From: Candidatus Desulfovibrio intestinavium
Lineage (GTDB): Bacteria > Desulfobacterota > Desulfovibrionia > Desulfovibrionales > Desulfovibrionaceae
DNA: 38,216 nt
Direction of reading: 5' to 3'
Assembly (NCBI GenBank): GCA_019118345.1
Contig: DWZD01000020.1
Span: 1-38,216, forward strand
This document shows, one piece after another, positions 32,536 through 38,216 of this stretch. Below the pieces are notes generated by a model. It saw only the letters and a list, made by a program, of their open reading frames with translations. It ran no database searches and had not been told where the DNA came from. How positions within the stretch are numbered: position 1 is the first letter of the stretch; the number at the start of each line of letters is the position of its first letter. A program made the translations under genes and the position numbers.

Positions 32536-33522
32536 ATGAAAAGCTACCATATGGATCAAAACGATCCGGCCCTGAATCTGGCTCTGGAGGAAGTGCTGTT
32601 CCGGCGGCTGGGGCCGGCGTTCCCGGGCTGTTTTCTGCTCTGGCAAAACGCCCCCTCGGTCATTGTGGGACGGCACCAGAATACCCGGGAGGAAGTGGAT
32701 GCGGACTGGCTGGCCGCCCGCGCCATACCGGTGGTGCGCCGCCATACCGGCGGCGGCGCCGTGTATCACGATCTGGGCAATCTGAATTTTTCCTTCATGG
32801 AATACGCGCCGGAGCGAAAGCGGGTGGACTTCGCCCGCTACCTGGAGCCGATTTGCGCGGCGCTGGCCCGGCTGGGCGTGGCAGCCCGGCTGACAGGGCG
32901 CAACGACCTCGAGGCCGGGGGCCGCAAGATCTCCGGCAGCGCCCAGTCCCTGCGCGAGGGGCGGGTGCTGCATCACGGCACCCTGCTGGTCGATCTGAAC
33001 TTTACGGACATGGTGGCCGCGCTCAGCGTGGATCCGGAAAAATACCGCTCCAAGGGCGTGGCCTCGGTGCGGGCGCGGGTCGCCAATATCAGCGAATTCT
33101 GGCGGCCCGGCACGACAATGGCCGATCTGCGGGCCGCACTGGCGGCCTGCTGCGCCCCGGACGCCCCGCCCGAGGCCGTCCCGGCGGACGTGCTGCGGGA
33201 GGCCCACCAGCTGGCGGAGGAAAAATACCGCACCTGGGAATGGAATTTCGGCCACTCCCCCGCCTTCAGCGAACAGCGGCGGCAGCGCTTTCCGTGGGGA
33301 CTGGTTGACCTGCGTCTGGAAGTGCGGCGCGGCATCATCACGTCCTGCCGCCTCAGCGGCGACTTTTTTGCCACGGTCGAGACCGCCGAGCTGGAACAAC
33401 GCCTCATCGGCGTGCGCGACGAGCCGCAGGCCCTGCAGGCGGCGCTGGCCGGCGTGGACTGGGAAGCCTGCTTCAGCGGCTGCGATCCGGCGGTCATGCA
33501 AAAATTTTTCATCCATGCGTGA
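32536..33522 (+). CDS. lplA: lipoate-protein ligase A
   Basis: 328 aa. The BPL/LplA catalytic domain contains the family hallmarks VVRRHTGGGAVYHDLGNLNF (residues about 66-85; lipoate/adenylate-binding loop) and GRKISGSAQ with Lys131, the residue that contacts lipoyl-AMP. A C-terminal accessory domain (about 225-328) begins near EKYRTWEWNF, so this is the two-domain LplA form. It activates free lipoate with ATP and attaches it to carrier proteins. GcvH, encoded 1.35 kb downstream, is an obvious acceptor (Lys63). No lipB or lipA is in the window, so scavenging is plausible. Confidence 0.92.
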   Translation: MKSYHMDQNDPALNLALEEVLFRRLGPAFPGCFLLWQNAPSVIVGRHQNTREEVDADWLAARAIPVVRRHTGGGAVYHDLGNLNFSFMEYAPERKRVDFARYLEPICAALARLGVAARLTGRNDLEAGGRKISGSAQSLREGRVLHHGTLLVDLNFTDMVAALSVDPEKYRSKGVASVRARVANISEFWRPGTTMADLRAALAACCAPDAPPEAVPADVLREAHQLAEEKYRTWEWNFGHSPAFSEQRRQRFPWGLVDLRLEVRRGIITSCRLSGDFFATVETAELEQRLIGVRDEPQALQAALAGVDWEACFSGCDPAVMQKFFIHA

Positions 33523-33682
33523 GAAAAGATGCCGTGGAAAAACCCCCTTTCAAACTTGAATCAGATTAACTTTTCAGATAGTGTATGCAGCAGTTATTTA
33601 ATCTATACCTCCCTTGCGGAGGCGTCCATTCCCCCGCTGTCCGCCGCCCGGCGACAGACAGCACATCGAGGAGGTCTCCCCC
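33523..33682 (+). promoter_or_regulatory. A+T-rich structured leader of gcvT with promoter candidate
   Basis: TTGAAT (33556-33561), 17 bases, TAGTGT (33579-33584) is a weak promoter match in an A+T-rich patch (33550-33607). Downstream, CCTCC (33608-33612) can pair with GGAGG at 33618-33622 or, as ACCTCC, with the gcvT ribosome-binding GGAGGT at 33670-33675. A second hairpin covers 33637-33657. Mutually exclusive pairing is typical of regulated leaders, but the canonical glycine riboswitch core was not found. Confidence 0.4.
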
Positions 33683-34771
33683 ATGTCCGACGATTGTCGC
33701 ACCACGCCGCTGACCGCATGGCATCAGGCCCACGGCGCCAAGATGGCCCCGTTCGCGGGCTGGCTCATGCCCATCCAGTACGAGGGCATCCTTGTGGAAC
33801 ATCAGCAGACCCGGCAGCATGCCGGCCTGTTCGATATCTGCCACATGGGCGAATTTCTCATTGAGGGCGAAGGCGCCGACGCCGCCATGTCCCGCGCCGT
33901 CAGCCACAACCTGGCCACCCTCAAGGAGGGCAAATGCCGATACGGCTTCATCCTCAACGAGCGCGGCGGCGTCATGGATGACTGCATCGTCTACCGTTTC
34001 GGGCCGGATTCCTTCATGATCGTGGTCAACGCCGCCTGTATCGCGAGCGATTTTGCCGCCCTGCGCGCCCGTCTGCCCGAAAGCGTGAGCCTGAAGGACG
34101 TCTCCGACGAGACCGGCAAGATCGACCTCCAGGGGCCGGAATCCCTGGCCGTGCTGGAAAGCGTCCTTGGCGCGGACTTCCATGATCTCGGCTACTTCGG
34201 TTTTGTGCGCAGCCAGTGGCAGGGCGAGGATCTGCTGGTCAGCCGCACCGGCTACACCGGCGAACTGGGCTTTGAACTCTACCTGCCCGCCCACAAGGTG
34301 CTCTCCTTCTGGGAAGCCCTGCTGGCCGACGAGCGCGTCAAACCCGCCGGCCTGGGCGCGCGCGACACCCTGCGCCTGGAATCCGGCCTGCCCCTCTACG
34401 GTCACGAGCTGGACGAGGATCACAATCCCGCCGAGGCCGGCATGGGCCGCATGCTGACCAGCGAAGCCGATTATGTGGGCAAGGCGGGCGCCCAGACCAT
34501 CCGCGAAAAGCTGCTGGGCCTCATCATCGACGGACGCCGCGCCGCCCGCGGCGGCGATGTGCTGGCCCTGCCCGACGGCACCCCCGTGGGTCGGGTGACC
34601 AGCGGTTCCTTCGCGCCCTCGCTGGGCTGCGTCATTGCCTTTGCCTGGGCCGACGCCGCCCATGCCGACGCGGAAAACTATGTGGTGCGCGCCGCCCGCG
34701 CGGAACTGCCCGCCCGCGTGGTCGAAGTTCCGTTCTACAAGGACGGCACGGCCCGCATGAAGCTGAAATAG
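33683..34771 (+). CDS. gcvT: glycine cleavage system T protein (aminomethyltransferase)
   Basis: 362 aa, normal length. Typical segments are [20 protein letters not shown] (residues about 7-26), [18 protein letters not shown] (about 41-58), the [14 protein letters not shown] block near 188-201, and [20 protein letters not shown] (about 228-247), which carry the folate- and aminomethyl-binding residues. GcvT takes the aminomethyl group from lipoyl-GcvH and gives methylene-tetrahydrofolate plus ammonia. GAGGAGG precedes the ATG at 33683. It opens the gcv series; a hairpin terminator lies before gcvH, so gcvT may be made at a different level from the rest. Confidence 0.95.
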   Translation: MSDDCRTTPLTAWHQAHGAKMAPFAGWLMPIQYEGILVEHQQTRQHAGLFDICHMGEFLIEGEGADAAMSRAVSHNLATLKEGKCRYGFILNERGGVMDDCIVYRFGPDSFMIVVNAACIASDFAALRARLPESVSLKDVSDETGKIDLQGPESLAVLESVLGADFHDLGYFGFVRSQWQGEDLLVSRTGYTGELGFELYLPAHKVLSFWEALLADERVKPAGLGARDTLRLESGLPLYGHELDEDHNPAEAGMGRMLTSEADYVGKAGAQTIREKLLGLIIDGRRAARGGDVLALPDGTPVGRVTSGSFAPSLGCVIAFAWADAAHADAENYVVRAARAELPARVVEVPFYKDGTARMKLK

Positions 34772-34785
34772 TCGCACCAGGGTCA

Positions 34786-34826
34786 CGCCCGGCGGCAGGG
34801 AGCCGCCGGGCGCCATTTGTCTTTTC
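34786..34826 (+). terminator. hairpin terminator or attenuator between gcvT and gcvH
   Basis: Positions 34786-34796 pair perfectly with 34802-34812 (11 base pairs) around the loop AGGGA, followed by CCATTTGTCTTTTC. It begins 14 bases after the gcvT stop. Because gcvH and gcvPA/PB lie downstream in the same direction, it may be a partial terminator or an mRNA processing/stability site. Confidence 0.65.
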
Positions 34827-34874
34827 TTCCGCGGCGCATCCGCGCCCGAACCTCTTTTTCATGGAGAACAAGCC

Positions 34875-35258
34875 ATGTCCAATCCTGCCGATCTGCTCTA
34901 CAGTGAAAGCCATGAATGGGTGAAAATCGAAGGCGACGAAGCCCTTGTCGGCATCACCCACTTTGCCCAGGAAAGCCTCGGCGACATCACCTATGTCGAT
35001 CTGCCCGCCGTGGGCGACAGCGTGAGCGCCGACGGCGACTTCGGTTCCGTGGAATCGGTGAAGGCCGCCAGCGACCTCATCTCGCCGGTCAGCGGCGAAG
35101 TGACCGCCGTCAACGACGCCCTGACCGACAATCCGGAAAAGATCAATGCCGATGCCTTCGGCGAGGGCTGGCTCATCAAGGTGAAACTTTCCGCCAAGCC
35201 GGAAGGTCTCATGGATGCCGCCGCCTACGAAGAACACTGCAAAAACGAACAGCACTAG
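34875..35258 (+). CDS. gcvH: glycine cleavage system H protein
   Basis: 127 aa, normal length. It is a small lipoyl-domain protein with [20 protein letters not shown] (residues about 9-28) and the lipoylation site [10 protein letters not shown] with Lys63. The C-terminal [11 protein letters not shown] is also typical. GcvH shuttles the aminomethyl group between the P, T and L proteins on its lipoyl arm. GGAG precedes the ATG. lplA, encoded about 1.35 kb upstream in the same direction, would attach the lipoate. It could also serve lipoate relay in organisms that use GcvH as a donor. Confidence 0.95.
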   Translation: MSNPADLLYSESHEWVKIEGDEALVGITHFAQESLGDITYVDLPAVGDSVSADGDFGSVESVKAASDLISPVSGEVTAVNDALTDNPEKINADAFGEGWLIKVKLSAKPEGLMDAAAYEEHCKNEQH

Positions 35259-35317
35259 CCGTCCCGGGCCGTCTGTCAGCCGACAGGCGGCCCTGCTCCC
35301 CTTTCAGGAGGTTCACC

Positions 35318-36649
35318 ATGCCCTTCATCCCCCACACCCCGGACGAAACAGCGGAAATGCTGTCCGTCATCGGTGTGCGCACGCTGGATGATCTCTTTGC
35401 GGACATTCCGCCGCAGATGCGTCCCGCACACTTCAATTTGCCCAAAGGCCTGAGCGAAGCCGCCGTCTGCGGCTACTTCGAAAACCTTGCCGCCAAAAAC
35501 CGTACGGAAATGGTCTCCTTCCTCGGCGCGGGCTTCTATGCCCACAAGATCCCCGCCGCCGTGGATGCCCTGAGCAACCGCAGCGAATTCTATACCGCCT
35601 ACACCCCCTATCAGGCCGAATGCTCGCAAGGCACCCTGCAGGCCATCTTTGAATACCAGACCGCCGTCTGCCGCCTGCTGGACATGGATTGCGCCAATGC
35701 CTCGGTCTATGACGGCGGCACCGCCCTCTTCGAGGCCTGCATGACCGCCGTACGCGTGAGCAAACGCAAGGTCATCGTGGTGGATGAATGCGTCAATCCC
35801 ATCTGGCGCGTCCAGCTCGGCACCTACACCTCGGATCTCGATGTGGATGTGCGCGTGGTGCCGCAACGCAACGGCACGAGCGACAAGGAGGCCCTCAAGG
35901 CCGCCATTACCGACAAATGCGCCGCCGTGGTCGTTCAGAATCCCAATTTCTTCGGCGTGGTGGACGACTTCTCCGAACTCTTCGCCCATGCCCGCGCCCA
36001 AAAGGCCCTCGGCATCATCTCCGTCTACCCGGTCATGCAGTCCGTACTCAAGACCCCGGGCGAAATGGGCGCGGATATCGCCGTGGCCGAAGGCCAGAGC
36101 CTCGGGCAGCCCCTCGGCTTCGGCGGCCCGTATCTGGGCATCATGGCCTGCCGCAAGGAGCACATCCGCCAGTTCCCCGGCCGCATCGTCGGACGCACGC
36201 AGGATGTGGACGGCAAAACCGGCTATGTGCTCACCCTTCAGGCCCGCGAACAGCACATCCGCCGCGCCAAGGCCACCTCGAACATCTGCTCCAATCAGGC
36301 CCTCTGCGCCCTGCGCTCGCTCATTTATCTTGCCCTCATGGGGCCGGAAGGACTGGCCCGCCTGGCCGAACACAATATGGCCCTCACCCGCTACGCCGTG
36401 GAACGCCTCACCGCCCTGCGCGGCGTGACCCTGCTCAACAAGGCCCCCTACGGCAACGAAGTGGCCCTGCGCCTGCCCGTTCCGGCCGAACAGGTGGTGA
36501 ATGCCCTCACCGCCTACAACTGCATGCCCGGCTTCCCCGTGGCCCGCTATTACAATTTCATGGATGACGTGCTCCTGCTGGCCTGCACCGAGAACAATAC
36601 CCGCCAGCAAATCGGCTTCCTTGCCGAAACCATCGGAGGCCTGCTGTGA
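35318..36649 (+). CDS. gcvPA: glycine dehydrogenase (decarboxylating) subunit 1
   Basis: 443 aa, the usual size of the alpha chain of split P protein. It starts MPFIPHTPDETAEMLSVIGV, with FLGAGFYAHKIPAAVDAL (about 67-84) and the EFYTAYTPYQAECSQGTLQ block near 90-108. It has the aminotransferase fold but no PLP lysine motif, as expected for subunit 1. With GcvPB it decarboxylates glycine and loads the aminomethyl group onto lipoyl-GcvH. CAGGAGG sits upstream of the ATG at 35318. It overlaps the gcvPB start by 4 bases. Confidence 0.95.
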   Translation: MPFIPHTPDETAEMLSVIGVRTLDDLFADIPPQMRPAHFNLPKGLSEAAVCGYFENLAAKNRTEMVSFLGAGFYAHKIPAAVDALSNRSEFYTAYTPYQAECSQGTLQAIFEYQTAVCRLLDMDCANASVYDGGTALFEACMTAVRVSKRKVIVVDECVNPIWRVQLGTYTSDLDVDVRVVPQRNGTSDKEALKAAITDKCAAVVVQNPNFFGVVDDFSELFAHARAQKALGIISVYPVMQSVLKTPGEMGADIAVAEGQSLGQPLGFGGPYLGIMACRKEHIRQFPGRIVGRTQDVDGKTGYVLTLQAREQHIRRAKATSNICSNQALCALRSLIYLALMGPEGLARLAEHNMALTRYAVERLTALRGVTLLNKAPYGNEVALRLPVPAEQVVNALTAYNCMPGFPVARYYNFMDDVLLLACTENNTRQQIGFLAETIGGLL

Positions 36650-38103
36650 AAACCATCTTCGCCAAGTCCGTCCCCGGCCGGCATGCGGCCAACCTCGTGC
36701 TCGATCCGGCGGAAAATGCCCCCCGTGCCGCGGATATGCTGCCCGCCGATCTCCTGCGCAAGCAGGCCCCGCGCCTGCCGGAATGCTCCGAACTGGACGT
36801 GGTGCGCCACTTCACCGAGCTTTCCCGCCGCAACTACAGCGTGGATGCCAATTTCTATCCCCTTGGCTCCTGCACCATGAAATACAACCCCAAGTTCACC
36901 GAGCAGGTGGCCAACCTGCCCGGCTTCGCCCGCCTGCATCCCCTGCTGGCCCAGCTCGGGCGCGGCGCGACCTGCGTGCAGGGCGCCCTGCAGGTGCTCC
37001 ATGATGCCGAACGCTGGCTCTGTGAACTGACCGGCATGAAAGCCTTTACCCTCCAGCCCATGGCCGGGGCCAACGGCGAATTCACCGGCGTCAAGCTCAT
37101 CGCCGCCTACCACAAGGCCCGGGGCCGCAAGCGCACCAAGATGCTGATCCCCGACTCGGCCCACGGCACCAATCCGGCCTCGGCCGTGCTCGCCGGCTTC
37201 GATATCGTCAACATCGAATCCCGCGACGGCATGATTGACCCGCAGGCCCTCGCCCGCGCCATTGCCGAACACCCCGACGACGTGGCGGGCCTCATGATGA
37301 CCTGCCCCAACACCCTCGGCCTCATGGAAACCCACCTCGCCGAAATCGTCGAGGAATTGCGCAAGGTCGATGCCCTGCTCTACTACGACGGCGCCAACAT
37401 GAACGCCATCATGGGCAAGATGCGCGTGGGCGATGTGGGCTTTGACGTGGTGCACCTCAATGTGCACAAAACCCTCTCCACCCCGCACGGCGGCGGCGGC
37501 CCCGGCGCCGGCCCCGTGGGCGTCAGCGAACGCCTCGTGCCCTACCTCCCCGCCCCCCGCGTGGAACGCCGTGACGACGGCAGCTATCGCGTCAACTTCG
37601 ATCTGCCCCAGTCCATCGGCTATATCGGCCCCTTCTACGGCAGCTTCGCCGTCCTCGCCAAGGCGCTGGCCTACATGATGCGCCTCGGCGGCAACGGCCT
37701 CACCCGCGCCTCGGAATACGCCGTGCTCAATGCCAACTACCTCCGCAAACGCCTCGAGGATGTGCTGGATATCCCCTTTGACCGCATCTGCGCCCACGAA
37801 TTTGTGGCCTCTGCTCCCGAAGGCCTGCGCGCCCTCGACATCGCCAAGGGACTCCTTGATCGCGGCATCCATGCCCCGACCATCTACTTCCCCCTTATCG
37901 TAAAAGAATGCCTCATGGCCGAACCCACCGAAACCGAAAGCCGCGAAACCCTCGATGAATACGTCGAAGCCCTGCGCGAGATCGTGGCCGAAGGCAAAAG
38001 CCATCCCGAAAAACTGGCCGCCGCGCCCGTGACCCTGCCCGTGCGCCGCATGGACGAAACCGCCGCCGCGCGCCACATGATCCTCACCGAAGACATGGCC
38101 TGA
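36646..38103 (+). CDS. gcvPB: glycine dehydrogenase (decarboxylating) subunit 2
   Basis: 485 aa, full length. The PLP-binding lysine is Lys275 in LNVHKTLSTPHGGGGPG, a glycine-rich motif invariant in P proteins. Other marks are YPLGSCTMKYNPK (residues about 71-83) and SAHGTNPASA (171-180). This subunit holds the cofactor and performs glycine decarboxylation with GcvPA. The GTG start has GGAGG seven bases upstream, inside gcvPA, and overlaps its stop by 4 bases (GTGA). It is the last gcv gene here; no gene for the L protein follows before the window ends. Confidence 0.96.
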   Translation: MKTIFAKSVPGRHAANLVLDPAENAPRAADMLPADLLRKQAPRLPECSELDVVRHFTELSRRNYSVDANFYPLGSCTMKYNPKFTEQVANLPGFARLHPLLAQLGRGATCVQGALQVLHDAERWLCELTGMKAFTLQPMAGANGEFTGVKLIAAYHKARGRKRTKMLIPDSAHGTNPASAVLAGFDIVNIESRDGMIDPQALARAIAEHPDDVAGLMMTCPNTLGLMETHLAEIVEELRKVDALLYYDGANMNAIMGKMRVGDVGFDVVHLNVHKTLSTPHGGGGPGAGPVGVSERLVPYLPAPRVERRDDGSYRVNFDLPQSIGYIGPFYGSFAVLAKALAYMMRLGGNGLTRASEYAVLNANYLRKRLEDVLDIPFDRICAHEFVASAPEGLRALDIAKGLLDRGIHAPTIYFPLIVKECLMAEPTETESRETLDEYVEALREIVAEGKSHPEKLAAAPVTLPVRRMDETAAARHMILTEDMA

Positions 38104-38152
38104 TTCGCGGCATCTTCTCACCGCAGAAAAAGTAATAAAAAAAGATATGGTT

Positions 38153-38205
38153 GCGAGGGGGAGAGGGAAACCGTTTTGAAAAACGGTTCTCCCTCTCCCC
38201 CTCGC
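38153..38205. terminator. very large hairpin after gcvPB
   Basis: Positions 38153-38168 pair with 38190-38205 (16 base pairs), a single unpaired C lies at 38189, and 38169-38177 pair with 38180-38188 (nine base pairs), leaving a two-base GA loop. It starts 50 bases past the gcvPB stop after an A-rich run (38126-38144). No T-tract follows. It is similar in style to the large hairpin at 15-60. Confidence 0.65.
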
Positions 38206-38216
38206 GCTCCCCCTCT

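Noticed and set aside
33523-33682. Canonical glycine riboswitch upstream of gcvT
   Set aside because: The conserved aptamer core and tandem arrangement were not found by eye; only generic pairing possibilities remain.
34916-36649. Plus-strand frame running from gcvH into gcvPA as a fusion protein
   Set aside because: The part over gcvH is out of frame with the real H protein and rich in Arg; gcvPA has its own strong ribosome-binding site and ATG at 35318.

Overview
The window is dense, high-GC, gene-packed DNA from a motile, lactate-oxidising member of the Desulfovibrionaceae (Desulfovibrio or a close relative). This placement is an inference from gene content, not from a marker-gene search. 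The supporting traits are the LutC plus fused LUD/ferredoxin/CCG lactate oxidase pair beside GlcD/GlcF-type genes and LctP, the flgI-flgJ / flgM / flgN-flgK-flgL-csrA-fliW flagellar cluster, a CofD-like protein of the type called 'GAK system' in deltaproteobacterial genomes, and a split glycine decarboxylase (gcvPA/gcvPB). No rRNA, tRNA, transposase, prophage or convincing CRISPR array was seen.

Region 1 (1-8310) is a lactate module. Five minus-strand genes (EVE-domain protein, glcD-like, glcF-like, lutC, fused lutB) diverge from a plus-strand lactate permease. The 351-base gap between them holds opposing sigma70-like promoters and two inverted repeats. The permease imports lactate; the FAD and iron-sulfur enzymes oxidise D- and L-lactate (or glycolate) to pyruvate (or glyoxylate).

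Region 2 (8347-17748) is flagellar. A tiny plus-strand gene has a near-consensus sigma28 promoter. On the minus strand are flgN-flgK-flgL-csrA-fliW behind a sigma54-type promoter, flgI-flgJ behind a second sigma54-type promoter, and an unknown gene plus flgM behind a weaker sigma28-type promoter. This fits hierarchical flagellar control with CsrA/FliW feedback. FlgK and FlgL appear to share an inserted 'DGG..W' module. A degenerate three-copy repeat lies between flgJ and flgN.

Region 3 (17765-20964) carries an MFS transporter, a P-loop kinase resembling shikimate kinase but lacking key shikimate residues, and a secreted Ala/Pro-rich protein of unknown function.

Region 4 (20995-29375) is the conserved rpmH-rnpA-yidD-yidC-khpB(jag)-mnmE series (ribosome, RNase P, membrane insertase, RNA binding, tRNA modification). 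It continues with a tightly overlapping trio: DEDD 3'-5' exonuclease, CofD-like protein and RluA-type pseudouridine synthase.

Region 5 (29417-38216) has a phosphate-transport pair (DUF47/PhoU-like plus Pit), an AbgA-like M20 amidohydrolase, lipoate-protein ligase, and gcvT-gcvH-gcvPA-gcvPB. LplA can lipoylate GcvH, so these form one functional unit; the L-protein (dihydrolipoyl dehydrogenase) is not in the window. The gcvT leader is AU-rich and structured. Very large perfect or near-perfect hairpins mark both ends of the window.
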